From Nematopogon swammerdamellus (lineage: Eukaryota > Arthropoda > Insecta > Lepidoptera > Adelidae), in assembly GCA_946902875.1 (NCBI GenBank), contig OX336355.1, forward strand, positions 15,285,347 to 15,349,346: a stretch of 64,000 bases of DNA. The letters run 5' to 3'. The position numbers and the translations under genes were made by a program. The first letter of the stretch is position 1, and every line of letters begins with the position of its first letter. Below are positions 1-10,952 of the stretch, piece after piece. The notes beneath the pieces are model-generated. The model was not told the origin of the DNA. It searched no databases and saw only the letters and a list, made by a program, of their open reading frames with translations.

Positions 1-290
1 CATTCGTATGGTAGTACACCACGCTTGAATTTGTCCTGTTTAGTTTTTACAATCCGGTTAGATTACACCCACAAAGAAGAGCTGGCAAGAAACTTCGCAG
101 GGGTTTTTTTTATGTCTTCGATTACAATGGATCAATATGAATGAAAAAAAAAAAAAAACACACACACACTGCGAAGTTGATTGTCGGTTCTTCTTCGTGG
201 GACACGAACCAGATACTTAGAACAAATTGTGACAAGTTTCAGTGAAATTTTACTGCCATATGAATGATCAATAAACAATCAACAACAACA
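1..290. repeat. Interspersed repeat related to 27500..27680
   Basis: Segments such as CCCACAAAGAAGA and AAACTTCGCAGG recur near 27610..27660. A TTTGTCAC / GTGACAA pair and ATTGATCATTCATAT-like sequence occur in opposite orientation in the two places, which suggests a palindromic DNA element. No coding capacity is seen. The family is not recognised. Confidence 0.4.
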
Positions 291-479
291 ATAAAACGCA
301 ATCTGTAAAGACTGACGCGCTGACGCGCCGTCGCGTCGTCGGTTCATTGTTCGAGAACTCGAAAATTTCACATGGGGTTATCATATATATCACAGACGAT
401 TTCTTGCACATGTAAGGATGATTATATGCACCGACCAATAAGACTAGGGATGAAACAAAGCGTTTTTAAAATATTTAAA

Positions 480-720
480 CGGACCGCACCAAAAATCGAG
501 GTCTTGTTCAGCGCGCAGTTTCGAAGAGGGAGCCACCCGAGCGACGGCCAATCGAACTCGGCGCTCAGCAGCGGCGGCGGCGCTTGCCCCTTGCCATGGT
601 TACGTTGCGTTTTTTTGCGCATCCAACGTTCACGTTCTTGTATCGCACTGCAAAAGGTGTGGAATTTCTTTCCCTTCGTCTACAATCTACGAATCTTCAA
701 ATCGGGGGTTAATAGTTAAC
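480..720 (+). mobile_element. Probable LINE reverse-transcriptase C-terminal fragment
   Basis: The plus-strand translation ends with VWNFFPFVYNLRIFKSGVNS and a stop. This resembles the 'VWNSLP...YNL..FK..VN' end of CR1/Jockey-like LINE polyproteins. The fragment is 5'-truncated. The GC-rich stretch before it (about 530..600) reads through but is not diagnostic. Confidence 0.45.
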
Positions 721-1241
721 TTTAATCCAACTTTAAACAGCTACTTTAATCCGTCTTCAAGTCGGCCTGGCCAGAAAGAAATAAATAGGGGAAGAAAAAA
801 CGTTTATTCAGCTAAACACTATTAAAAAAAATTACAACACACCTATAAGTAATAATAAAAAGAAAAATATTTGCTGAGCAGGCACAGCGCGATGCAATAG
901 CTAACATGGCGGCTGGTTAAATCTGCTCCCTTACACTACAAACACTACAATAAGCAAATCAAATTTAATCAAATAAAGTATACTGGAAACAAATCACAAA
1001 ACATAAAGGCAAACAGCCAAAAACAATATATTTATAAAAAAAAAGTCGATAACCACAAACATTAAGAGAACTTTATGTCAAATCCTTAATAAGGACATTG
1101 GTGAGGTGTTGGGGAGAGTGTTAGAAGAAACTAAGTAGAAATTCCTGCAATGATTCGACTAACCTAACCTAACCAAATCATTAATCATAGCACTAATGTA
1201 ATCAAGTCGGACTAAATACAGAAATAACATTCAAAGATAAC
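721..1241. other. AT-rich spacer
   Basis: AT-rich sequence with A-runs and no recognisable gene or repeat family. Confidence 0.5.
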
Positions 1242-1640
1242 TTTTTTTATGTAGGTCGGAGGGGCTAAAGCACATGCTCCGACCAGCCAATATCACCTCC
1301 GAGAAGGTAGGTGCCATACCGGAGACTTCCCTGTATTGTTGGCTATACTGGACTAGAGGAGAACACAACCGAGGCTGCTATGGCAATCTTACATCCAGTA
1401 CGGTGGTATCAGCCCAGTCGGCTACAATTTGTGCCTCCCTACAACCTAGTAAGGGGCAAGGGAAGGGACCTACAGTTTTACACCGGTTCCAAACGGTGAA
1501 GCAGCAGGTGCAGGTATGCATGCAAATGTTTTCGTCAGAAAAAACTCATTGTTACACGCCGACCGGATTCGAACGTCGGACCTCTCGCATGAGAAGACTA
1601 TGCCCAAACCACTCGGCACTCGCCGCTCGAAAATGCTGCC
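1242..1640 (-). mobile_element. SINE family D, near full length, tRNA-Ser-like head
   Basis: Read on the minus strand, a tRNA-like head near 1640 carries TGCCGAGTGG (A box, tRNA-Ser-like) and GTTCGAATCC (B box). The body follows, with the core CTTACTAGG...GGTACCACCG in degenerate form, and it ends in a 3' tail (GCCCCTCCGAC, then TACATAAAAAAA) near 1242. The pol III boxes are seen directly; classification as a tRNA-derived SINE is inference. Confidence 0.7.
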
Positions 1641-3589
1641 AGCGTCGCAATTTTCTGGGCTTCAAGTAGTTTTCGCGGGACTTTTGGTATGAAATCAAAT
1701 TTAGTTTTCGAGCCAATAATTATTCTTGCTAATCTACTATGGGTACAGGTTTTCCTCAATTTTGATGAGGAGGATGAAGGACCGTAAGCAAAGCAACAAA
1801 TTTATCCCCGACCTGAACTTCCGACGATCTGACGAACGAAACGACCGATGAACTTGGGACTCAGGGCAACACTCAATATAAATAATACATTGAAAATGTT
1901 TTATTAATTTTGTGAGACTTACGGAAGATTTACAGCGATTAACGAGGTGTATAATATTAGTTTCACCCAAAAGGTCCAACTTTTTGCCCGCAGCCGGTAG
2001 AAATGGCCAGGACGCCGCAAAATTTATGTGTCGTCGCCCGCGGAGGGCCTGGGAAAGATATTCTTTAATTAATTAATACGTTGAGGGTTACTCGCCACTG
2101 AGCCGCGTCACGACCTCACTATCTGACGTGCATCTATGTCGATAGCGACATCGCTTTATCGACACTGCACAGCACTAGAGTACGGTATGATCGTCTTGGC
2201 GCAGGAAATTGTCAACCCTATGTGCCATACCAGTTTCTGCCAAATCTCTACCTCGAATACAAGAGTATTCCCAAAATAATTCTACCAGACTCTACCTTCG
2301 CGTAAGGGTGGATTAATTTTATTAAGGCCATTTCAGTTTTTCAGTTGTAGGCCTCGATTTTTCTATGACAAATGGATGAATTTGTCCAAAGCAAAGCTTA
2401 GACAAATTCACAGACAAAATAGACATGGTATTAACTGCCGTTGCAAAGATGCTTGGAGACAGCACATTTTATCTGGATCATGCTGCTAAGGCGTCTGAAG
2501 ATGTCTCAATGAGACTTTCCTCAGTCAACCCTTTTGACACAGTTTAATTTTAAAATGTATATTAAACAGCCGCTAAGATAGACACGGGCGAGTGAATACG
2601 CAAGGACGAAACGACAATAGTATAATCATGAATGACAATATTGTACTCAAAAGGTTATCTTAATACCACTTTAAATTTGACAGAAAATTATCAAGAATCT
2701 AAATAAAAACATGCGTAACACAACAAAACCTAAAAATAACCTTAAACCGCTTATCACAAAAGGCGCTAAGCTCCTCGCAACAGAACATTGTTCTTATTTT
2801 CAAAACTAGCAAAACGAGCAAAAACAAATGATGAGAAACCGCCAGCACTGCAAACAAGATCAAGAAATATACCGAGAGGTGCTGCATTTAACCAAACCGA
2901 TAACACCATTAACGCCGCACAGCCTTCGACGAAGAAGACGGAGCATTTCGCTAAAGATAATCACAGCAACACATAATCCGGAAATAGCCATCTCAAAAAC
3001 AACCTTAATCAGGAAGGAAATAGGATCGAAAGTTGAACAATGGAACGGAGGAGTTAAGACTATTTGAAATGAAGAGGTAAGGAATACAGGACAGGTTGTA
3101 AGAAAGAGGTGGTAGATGATGATTGTAATGATAGCGGAATGAGTGGAGGAAGTTTTTCTCAGCCACCCACCGGCCTGCAACATAATTAATGATCCTCGTG
3201 TCGCATTTTGCTCTGAACGCATTTTTAAATGCGGGATTTTTTCTCTTGTTTAGAGAACATTAGCGATGCGGCGTCTTAAGGCCACGTCAAGTTAGTAAAT
3301 TGTTTGTACGTTAGAAATTTTGCTGAAGACTTGTTCACAGTGATTGTTAACATACCTACTGAGCAGGACTCCAGATCTGCGGCATTGAAAAAACATTGTT
3401 TTTAAACGGTTTTACCACAGTAAGGTTAGCGAAAGAAACTTATAGTTTTAGATGGAAGCCAAACAATGAAGCAACTCGCATTTCACTCGGGATGGTGTGC
3501 CCTGATGGATTCGAACCCGTAAGCAATCTCGCTCAAACGTTATCCATGCCATGGGTTATATATATATCATTTCCTTTTTGGATAGTTTT
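1641..3589. other. Spacer with possible degraded retroelement ORFs
   Basis: No recognised gene. Around 2788..3067 two overlapping plus-strand frames are open (one Asn/Thr/Lys-rich, one Arg-rich). They could be a decayed LINE ORF1, but no zinc knuckle or other motif is visible. The only other protein-like stretch is 2401..2547. The rest is unassigned. Confidence 0.4.
2401..2547 (+). other. Short protein-like ORF, possible terminal exon or pseudogene
   Basis: A 48-residue open frame contains DKIDMVLTAVAKMLGDSTFY, then YLDHAAKASEDVSMRLSSVN and a TAA stop. The composition looks like real protein (balanced hydrophobic and charged, possible helix). AATTCACAG just inside it could be a splice acceptor. 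No upstream frame continues it. It could be the last exon of an unrecognised gene, a retroelement remnant, or chance. Confidence 0.25.
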
Positions 3590-3760
3590 GTTCTTTATTC
3601 CCTGCCCATATATTTCCTTCCAAATGCAGTCTCGGGTCCTTTAAGAGGGCTGTGCATAAGCACCTTTCAGGCCGGCATGGCATTCGCAACCCCCGCGTAC
3701 GACCGAATGTCCAGGTCGACAGACGCAAACTGACTTCTCGCGAAAAACCTCTCAGTGAGA
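3590..3760 (+). mobile_element. LINE family G, C-terminal fragment
   Basis: The plus-strand translation contains IFPSKCSLGSFKRAVHKHLS followed by GRHGIRNPRVRPNV. This is the 'FPPKYSLGYFKRGV...GRHG' end of a lepidopteran non-LTR reverse transcriptase, also seen at 9.05, 19.8, 33.6, 36.7, 40.5, 45.8 and 61.4 kb. It is strongly 5'-truncated. Confidence 0.7.
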
Positions 3761-4198
3761 CACCATGCCAGATTGTGGGACTGTTGCCTTGCTTGTTGAT
3801 ACGGCAACATTTGAAGACCCCCTTAGAGATCAAGAGACACTTAATTAAAACGTAAAGGAAAATTAGACAAAACCAGACACGAGGCAATACAAATTCCCCG
3901 CTCACTATTGACTTTTTCGCAAAAATGTCTGCCCGGTCGGCATATAAATCAGTGCGGTGGGAGGCGCGATCTATGATCTACCTCCACGCGCCCGCGCCGG
4001 CGCAGCTCCGTTAATAACTCAACATTATCTGCTCCGAATATTGTTAATCAGTTGAATCATTAGCCTTCGTGGCACCCGACGTGCCTGTTCACACTGCCGA
4101 GTTTTTCGTTTTTGTTGACTTTAAAAATTTTGCCTCGTTTCGTAGTGGTATCTTCTTTTTCTGCTACTGATATAAGTTTAGTATATTTTAATCATATA
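3761..4198. other. Unassigned spacer
   Basis: No gene or known repeat is recognised. Confidence 0.4.
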
Positions 4199-4516
4199 CA
4201 ACGTGTCCCAAAACTCAACGACAAGCGGGAACCAGGGAGTAGGCCAGTTTATGACTACCCAGGGAAAATTAAGAAAAAAAATCGGAGTCATTTGTTTTTT
4301 ATGATATGAGCATTTTTTGAAAAACGTTGAAAATTCACCTCTCGTACAACATTTTTAGGTACGACACAAATTTTCAAATATAATTAATAAAATGTTTTTT
4401 ATTGGTACCCTAAATAACTCTGCTATTGATCAGTATCCCAAATAAAACCAAAATGCCCATAGTTTTATCACAAAAAAATATTAAGTAAAATTGGCGCTGA
4501 GTTTTGGGACACGTTG
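4199..4516. mobile_element. MITE with CAACGTGTCCCAAAACTCA inverted ends and TA duplication
   Basis: The left end CAACGTGTCCCAAAACTCA is matched by its reverse complement at 4498..4516. Both ends are flanked by TA (4197..4198 and 4517..4518). The 318-bp interior is non-coding. A TA duplication with short terminal inverted repeats suggests a non-autonomous Tc1/mariner-type element (inference). Confidence 0.75.
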
Positions 4517-4914
4517 TATGTAAAAATTATTGTTAATAAAATGTAATAGATAAAATAATAATATTACACTCTATGCCAGTCTTTAAGTGCCTTAGGCGAT
4601 TTCTTCCAGTCAACCCGTTTGTTATGTACAGACAAGACTTGTGTATATTATGGTGAATAGCTAGATGTACTTTATTTCTCTGAAATAAAAAGACTGTAAA
4701 AAACAAAATGACGCCGTGTGACAACAAGAGCCGCAACAAACGTGTAAGGAGATGAAGAGAGCGGGACAGCGATAGCTCCATAGCGCACCGGCAATGATCT
4801 AGATAAGCCCTAACGGGGAGGAACTCGTATAAATCCCAAAATGCCTGTCTAGTGCGCACTTCGCAAAGAATGAAATGAAAATAATATATACTATATTGTT
4901 CAATGTACAAAATT

Positions 4915-5139
4915 ACACGCTGAGCGCGGTCAGTAATTGGATGGGTGACCGCTCGACCGTTGGAGGCTGACCGTGGTTCGGATTCCACGTTAAACTGTAG
5001 GTTCCTTCCTTTCTTTCCTTAATGGGTGGTAGGGTTTATCCCGGCCGGGTTGGTACCACCCCACTGAGCGAAACATCGGTCGAAACGACTATCTAAATAG
5101 TTCGCGTTTTCCGTCCAGTTCAGTGTAGCCGACATGAAA
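4915..5139 (+). mobile_element. SINE S1, truncated both ends
   Basis: Starts inside the 5S-like part (GGATGGGTGACCGC), continues through the B-box-like GGTTCGGATTCC and the core hairpin GGTAGGG...GGTACCACC, and stops in the body without an A tail. It abuts a second S1 head in opposite orientation. Confidence 0.8.
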
Positions 5140-5140
5140 A

Positions 5141-5260
5141 CATGGAATCCGAACCACGGTCGGGCTCCAACGGTCGAGCGATCACCCATTCAAGTACTGA
5201 TCGCGCCCAGGTGTGCTTGACAACAATTGAACGTCCGCACCACTGAGCTACCGAGGCTGA
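5141..5260 (-). mobile_element. SINE S1 head (tRNA/5S part), inverted
   Basis: On the minus strand it reads TCAGCCTCGGTAGCTCAGTGG near 5260, then a 5S-like middle, and ends at the B-box-like GGTTCGGATTCC. It joins 4915..5139 directly in opposite orientation, so the pair is a rearranged foldback rather than two clean insertions. Confidence 0.8.
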
Positions 5261-5495
5261 TATGAATGTATAAACGATACTTTTAATAGACAGACAGACA
5301 GACAACGCTAATCGCTCAAGCTTTAGAGTTCCCACATACATTCACGGAATCAAAATCGAAAGGAGAACTTTGCACTCCCTCGCACTCGCGCAAGGATTCG
5401 CAATAAAGCATTTAACAAGTGATACAAGAATGTTTGCAGGACAATCTTCTGTTCGCATCTCCCGAGCCTTGCTGCTCGCTTTGGCATCAACTCTA

Positions 5496-5950
5496 CAGGG
5501 TGTTTCAGGATAGGCTCGAGAAACTTCAGGAATAGAAAGTACTCATTATTAGAAGAAAAAATCCTCAAATCGAAATTCCATATTTTTTTTTCATACAAAA
5601 TTTTTAAATTGTAATAAAAACTCGATGGACAGTGAGATTTTCCAACAGTGATATCTAGGTCTAGGGAGTGCAATGACCTAGTCCAGTCCCCTTTTTCTTT
5701 TAATATCATTCTAATTTAAGTGTTTGGAATTTACCTATATGCAGTTCAATTCTACTAGTTAAGCATGTAAGTTAGTAATTTTATTTTTATTTAATAAAGG
5801 CGGACGTTAACCGTCCACAAAATCTCGATGAAACGATTTTCACCAAAAAGTACTATAAAATTACCGATTCTGGGAAAAGTTTCAGAGCTTTTCGTCTTCA
5901 AATATGGACCCCTCTCGAACCCTGAAGTTACGAAACCCTGAAGCACCCTG
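5496..5950. mobile_element. MITE with CAGGGTGTTTCAGGATAGG ends (family shared with 29864..30331)
   Basis: The ends CAGGGTG and CACCCTG are flanked by TA. Internal sequence, including a GGCGGACGTTAACCGTCCAC-like segment and the AAACTCGATGGACAGTGAGA segment, matches the copy at 29.9 kb in opposite orientation. Non-coding. Confidence 0.7.
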
Positions 5951-6266
5951 TATATGTATTGTCCGGTAATATGATTGCGCTCTTTATTTCTGGAAAATGT
6001 TTAATTGGTCGGCGTCTGATGCGATACGGATTGCGGCCGAAGAGAACACAACCATAGTTTAAACATACTAGTTAACCATCTTCATACAAGCGCGCCGATT
6101 TCGCACTCACACAAGCGCGCGCCAGTGCACGCTGTCCGTACACAACCACTACTTACATTCTCACTTTCCTCGCTTGTAGTCAGTGATGGCCGCCCCGCAC
6201 TCGGTTTTTTTTTTTTTTTATGCAAACTGAGACGATTGACTAATTCTCTCTCTCTCTCTTTCTTTA

Positions 6267-6297
<31 letters not shown>

Positions 6298-6524
6298 GTG
6301 GTGAGTTGTGACAGCCCTGGTGGCTCGGCGCAGCGTAGGTAGGTAATTATTTAAAAAATAGGCTCCAGTTACCAGTTACCCTACTCGTCTCCTTCCTTGT
6401 ACTATGACGCAACAAAGTTAGGTTAAAATCGCGAAATCGATTCGCTGAATGAGGAAAACGATTCGGATACATACATGCATACCACACGCTGTCAGTCACT
6501 CAGCGTGTAAGAGTGTCGGAAGAC
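5951..6524. other. Spacer with poly(T) and (TC)n microsatellite
   Basis: A T-run (about 6206..6219) is followed by a (TC)n run (about 6244..6293). No gene is seen. Confidence 0.6.
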
Positions 6525-6720
6525 GACCCGCCAGGTGGGACGACGCGACAGCATCAACTACGTCGGCGGAATCAAGGCAGCATCAAGTGGTTCCGTATCG
6601 CTGAAGGCCGGGAGGACCGGAGGAAAATTGGAGAGGCGTATGTCCAGCAGTGGACGCTTACAGGCTGTTCCAGTTCGACTGGATTTGCTTAGCACCAAGG
6701 CATTCCTCGTTAAATACGCT
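6525..6720 (+). mobile_element. RTE-like LINE C-terminal fragment
   Basis: Translation fragments GSVSLKAGRTGGKLERRMSS and SGRLQA match the C-terminal end of the endonuclease/reverse transcriptase seen more completely at 39569..39856. Nearby TCAGTCACTCAGCGTGTAAG resembles the TGAC-rich tail of that family in inverted orientation. Confidence 0.6.
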
Positions 6721-7216
6721 TAAAAAAATCTCAGTAATTTTTTTTCTAGGACTCGTAATATTCGCGATATTCGCCATCAAAAGGTCAGATGTTGGACGTG
6801 GTTTTGGCGAATCTTTCCTAGCGCATAATCTTCGATACTCCATTAATTCCATACTCTCGCAAAAATGTTCATTGTTGTATATTGTTTATTAAGCGAATTT
6901 GTCACAATGTACTCGAATTTGTCATTGTCGAATTTGTTTACGCTTGCGTACAAATGATAACTTATCTTTTCAGTCCAACCCACAATCCCACGTATCATAA
7001 ATCGTCCACAGTCCAAGCTATGTACAGTCCGGGGCCAGGTTTACAGGCCGCGCCGCGTGTACATTCAAAAGGCCAAGTATCGGAGGCGTTCCGGTGTCAA
7101 ACGCCATTTATTATCGTTGCGTTTGTTTGCGTTGCGTAGCGACAATTATTGAGTGTTAATCCTTGCGCCTTGAGAGCCTGCGGGGGTTGATATTACTTTA
7201 TTGGAAACAAATTAAA
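6721..7216. other. Unassigned spacer
   Basis: Contains GAATTTGTCAC-like words shared with the repeats at 1..290 and 27.5 kb. No gene is recognised. Confidence 0.4.
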
Positions 7217-7529
7217 AACTCACCAACATTTACGTGCATACCTACACCTGCAGCTTCACCGTTCGGAACCGGTGTAAAACTGTCTTCCTTCCCTTGCCCC
7301 TCACTAGGTGGTAGGCTCAAATTTGTTGCCGACTGGGTTGGAACCACCGTACTGGATGTAAGATGGCCGCAAAGCAGCCTCGATGTTCTTCTCTAGTCCA
7401 GTACAGCCAGTAATCCAGGGAAGTCTTCGGAATGTCACCTACCTTCTCGGAGGTGATATTGGCTGGTGCTGGAGCATGTGCTTTGGCCCCTCCGACTCAG
7501 CCATGCATACCGGATTACATAAAAAAAAA
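7217..7529 (+). mobile_element. SINE family D, head-truncated
   Basis: Plus orientation. It begins after the tRNA-like part, keeps the core CTAGGTGGTAGGC and GGTTGGAACCACCGTACTGG, then the 3' part GGAGGTGATATTGGCTGG, and ends CCGGATTACATAAAAAAAA. Confidence 0.8.
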
Positions 7530-7858
7530 GACGCCAACATATACTGGGGATTGCCTTCCCAAATGTGGCTACAGTATTCCATCACCGGCCTAATCTGTGA
7601 TTTGTACAACATAAGTATTTGTGCCGGTGTGAAGAACCTGCTATTGCGGTATAGGATTCCCAGTTTTTCTTATGCAGTTTTGGCCAAAAGCCCACGTCTT
7701 TGGAAATTTTTCAGTCCAGTAGGTCCAGGTGCTCCGAGACAGGAATGACATTTACTTGGAAACTTGAAAGAAAATGGGAAGGTACCTGCGTAGAACAGAC
7801 TGAGTGACCCTAAAAATCGTATTTCTCATTTAGTCAGATGCTAAACTGAACCGCACCC

Positions 7859-8474
7859 GTACCCTAATCACGAGATTTAACCTACACCGCGTACTACGCT
7901 ACGCCGTGTTCTCCGCATCATATTGTATGGAGAAACGGAGCAGCGCCTCTAGTGATAGATTTGCGAACTTCGTTTCTCCATACAAAATGATGCGGAGAAC
8001 ACGGCGTAGCGTAGTACGCGGTGTAGGTTAAATCTCGTGATAAGGGTACTGAACCGCATCAGTACCCTAATCACGAGATTTAACCTACATCGCGTACTAC
8101 GCTACGCCGTGATCTCCGCATCATATTGTATGGAGAAACGGAGCAGCGCCTCTAGTGATAGATTTGCGAACTTCGTTTCTCCATACAAAATGATGCGGAG
8201 AACACGGCGTAGCGTAGTACGCGGTGTAGGTTAAATCTCGTGATAAGGGTACTGAACCGCATCAGTACCCTAATCACGAGATTTAACCTAAGTACTACGC
8301 TACGCTACGCTACGCTACGCTACGCTACGCCGTGTTCTCCGCATCATTTTGTATGGAGAAACGGAGCAGCGCCTCTAGTGATAGATTTGGGAACTTCGTT
8401 TCTCCATACAAAATGATGCGGAGAACACGGCGTAGCGTAGTACGCGGTGTAGGTTAGATCTCGTGATTAGGTTA
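7859..8474. repeat. Three tandem copies of a 191-bp palindrome, period 203 bp
   Basis: Each unit (7859..8049, 8062..8252, 8265..8474) begins GTACCCTAATCACGAG and ends with its reverse complement. Arms of about 80 bp surround a central GGAGCAGCGCCTCTAGTGAT segment. The first two spacings are exactly 203 bp. The third unit carries an expanded TACGC pentanucleotide run. The array can form very stable hairpins. It is probably a foldback/MITE unit amplified in tandem. Confidence 0.9.
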
Positions 8475-8475
8475 C

Positions 8476-8747
8476 TGATGGCGTACCACACTCTCCGTTA
8501 GCTCCCGCGCCTCCAACACTCCTGCGTCCGGTAGCTGGCACTGCACTGGCAGGCGACAAGACAACATGCCATATACGTCCGCCGAATAAGACCGGCGGAG
8601 GCGGCGGGGGTGCGGGTCCTGTGTGGCTGCCGCGGCTGTCGACAATGGACAAGCTCGTACGCATACATAGGTGCCACCACACGCCGCGGCCGCCGGCGAG
8701 AGGCTCGATCGACAGAGTTGTTTTCGCATTTTCCGAAAAAGATAGAA
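8476..8747. other. GC-rich non-repetitive segment
   Basis: Unusually GC-rich for this window, with CGGCGGAGGCGGCGGGG and GCCGCGGCCGCCGGCG and many CpG. Several overlapping frames are open on both strands, as expected from composition alone. No splice-bounded exon or domain is recognised. Confidence 0.4.
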
Positions 8748-9020
8748 CTTTTTTTATGTAAACCAGCATGGGTGGCTGTGCCGAGAGACCAATGGTGCAG
8801 TCGACAGAGCCAAAATCACATCTCCTCGCGAAAACACGCTCAGTTAGGCGCAATGCCAGCAGATTTGCGGACTGTTGCTAGGCTGTCTGTTAATACGACG
8901 CTTGAAGACACCCAGGTTAAAGGATTCAGGAAATACACTCGCCGGAAGACAGTTCCACACTCTAGCGGTGCGACAAAGAACATTGACTCTGACAAAGAAA
9001 CGATTTAGAGAACCGATGAG
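8748..9020 (-). mobile_element. LINE family E, 3' end
   Basis: The minus-strand translation carries the end of a reverse transcriptase ORF (NLGVFKRR-like) followed by a 3' UTR. This ends GGCTGAGCC-type sequence reading CAGCCACCCATG, then TACATAAAAAAA near 8748. Two related copies are at 19.6 and 35.9 kb. Its tail resembles the tail of SINE family D. Confidence 0.65.
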
Positions 9021-9049
9021 TTCTCAAAAGCCCAATGTCATTTTAAATT

Positions 9050-9368
9050 TTTATTGTTTTTATTGAAAGCACGACGTGTGGCGCCGAGCCACCCCACCCG
9101 TAAGGTGTCTAACGATGCCCATGAACATGCGGTCGTACGCGGGGGTTCCGAATGCCATGACGGCCTGACAGGTGCCTATTCACGCGCCCTCTCGAAGTAC
9201 CCGAGGCTGTACTTAGGGGGAAATATATGGGCATTGAAGAGTTTACCGGTTGTAGAGGAAATATCTGCAGAGCCAATCGGTACGCATCCGCGGTAAGTCC
9301 AGCGTCCAGGGATGCCCTGCCCGGTGCGTGCGGTGCGGAGGTGGAGAGGTACCGTTGGTTGTACCGTT
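9050..9368 (-). mobile_element. LINE family G, 3' end
   Basis: Minus-strand ORF end with VPLHLRTARTGQGIPG and FPPKYSLGYFERARE, typical of the C-terminus of a Jockey/CR1-type polyprotein, followed by the 3' UTR and a T-run (minus-strand A tail) at 9050. It directly abuts the S1 SINE that starts at 9369. Confidence 0.75.
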
Positions 9369-9691
9369 GTACCGTGTGGGCCCGGTACTTTAAAAGAATA
9401 GCCCCACTGCATCTCTCCCCGTGTATGTCGTAAAAGGCTACTAAGAGATATGACTCCCTTCTTATATTACTAGGTGGTAGGGTTTAACCCGCCCGGGTTG
9501 GTACCACCGCACTGAATGAAAGGTCGGTCGAAACGGATATGTAAATAGTTTGTGTTTTCCGTCCAGTTCAGCGTGTAGCCGGCACGACCGAAGGGAAGCA
9601 CTGACGTGGCACCAAGTTCACCCGGTGTTATGGGCTGACATCACGGATGTTGTAGGTGATGTAGCCATCCGTGTCAGTTGGCATAAAAAAA
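9369..9691 (+). mobile_element. SINE S1, head-A version
   Basis: Begins GTACCGTGTGGGCCCGGTAC, then ATCTCTCCCCGTGTATGTCG. It goes straight into the core (ACTAGGTGGTAGGG...GGTTGGTACCACC) without the tRNA/5S part, and ends with an A tail at 9691. It is tail-to-tail with the S1 copy at 10690..10952, with the gypsy array between them. Confidence 0.85.
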
Positions 9692-9692
9692 C

Positions 9693-10668
9693 AAATTTAT
9701 GACTCAGACGCGTTGTTAGATGCTGACTGTGTCTGAGGATGTTCTTCCTTTGCTGGAAATGTTTTGTGTAAATGCGCTGGTTTTACTTTGTCTATGGATG
9801 TTGGCTTGATTTTTCCATCAATAAGAAGATGAAATGATTTATTTGCTCGACTTATAACTCGGTATGGTCCCTTATATGGTGGTATAAGCGCAAATATCAA
9901 AGAATCGTCTCGTTGAAATACGTGAGAACACTTGTCCAATTTATGACTCAGACGCGTTGTTAGATGCTGACTGTGTCTGAGGATGTTCTTCCTTTGCTGG
10001 AAATGTTTTGTGTAAATGCGCCGGTTTTGCTTTGTCTATGGATGTTGGCTTGATTTTTCCATCAATAAGAAGATGAAATGATTTATTTGCTCGACTTATA
10101 ACTCGGTATGGTCCCTTATATGGTGGTATAAGCGCAAATATCAAAGAATCGTCTCGTTGAAATACGTGAGAACAATTGTCCAATTTATGACTCAGACGCG
10201 TTGTTAGATGCTGACTGTGTCTGAGGATGTTCTTCCTTTGCTGGAAATGTTTTGTGTAAATGCGCCGGTTTTGCTTTGTCTATGGATGTTGGCTTGATTT
10301 TTCCATCAATAAGAAGATGAAATGATTTATTTGCTCGACTTATAACTCGGTGTGGTCCCTTATATGGTGGTATAAGCGCAAATATCAAAGAATCGTCTCG
10401 TTGAAATACGTGAGAACAATTGTCCAATTTATGACTCAGACGCGTTGTTAGATGCTGACTGTGTCTGAGGATGTTCTTCCTTTGCTGGAAATGTTTTGTG
10501 TAAATGCGCTGGTTTTACTTTGTCTATGGATGTTGTCTTGATTTTTCCATCAATAAGAAGATGAAATGTTTTATTTGCTCGACTTATAACTCGGTATGGT
10601 CCCTTATATGGTGGTATAAGCGCAAATATCAAAGAATCGTCTCGTAGAAATACGTGAGAACAATTTGT
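9693..10668 (-). mobile_element. Four tandem 244-bp copies of a Ty3/gypsy integrase C-terminal segment
   Basis: Four units start at 244-bp intervals. Each encodes on the minus strand about 80 residues containing HVFQRDDSLIFALIPPYKGP and SIDKVKPAHLHKTFP, then a stop. This pattern (basic, aromatic, ending in '..ID..KPAH') is the C-terminal tail of Ty3/gypsy retrotransposon integrases. No reverse transcriptase, protease or LTR is nearby. The period is not a multiple of three, so the array cannot encode a continuous protein. Units are nearly identical, so amplification is recent. Both sides are S1 SINE tails. It is a satellite made from a retroelement fragment, not a functional element. Confidence 0.85.
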
Positions 10669-10689
10669 TCAATTTTGGATTGTGGAAAA

Positions 10690-10952
10690 TTTTATTTTTT
10701 TTTATTTTTTTTATTGAAACATGACACGGTTGGCTACATCACCTACAACATCCGTGATGTCAGCCCATAACACCAGGAGAACTTGGTGCCAGGTTAGTGC
10801 TTCCCTTCGGTCGTACCGGCTACACTGAACTGGACGGAAAACACAAACTATTTACATAGCCGTTTCGACCGACCTTTCATTCAGTGCGGTGGTACCAACC
10901 CGGTCGGGTTAAACCCTACCACCTAGTAATTTAGGAAGGGAGTCATATCCCT
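10690..10952 (-). mobile_element. SINE S1, head-truncated
   Basis: Inverse of the S1 body: T-run, GACACGGTTGGCTACATCAC, GGTACCAACCCGGTCGGG, CTACCACCTAGTAA, ending at GAGTCATATCCC. It is followed by CAATAAAGCATTTCTATTC, which resembles another retroelement 3' end. Confidence 0.85.

Noticed and set aside
8467..9008. Overlapping ORFs on both strands in the GC-rich stretch and LINE E
   Set aside because: Explained by base composition and the LINE 3' end.
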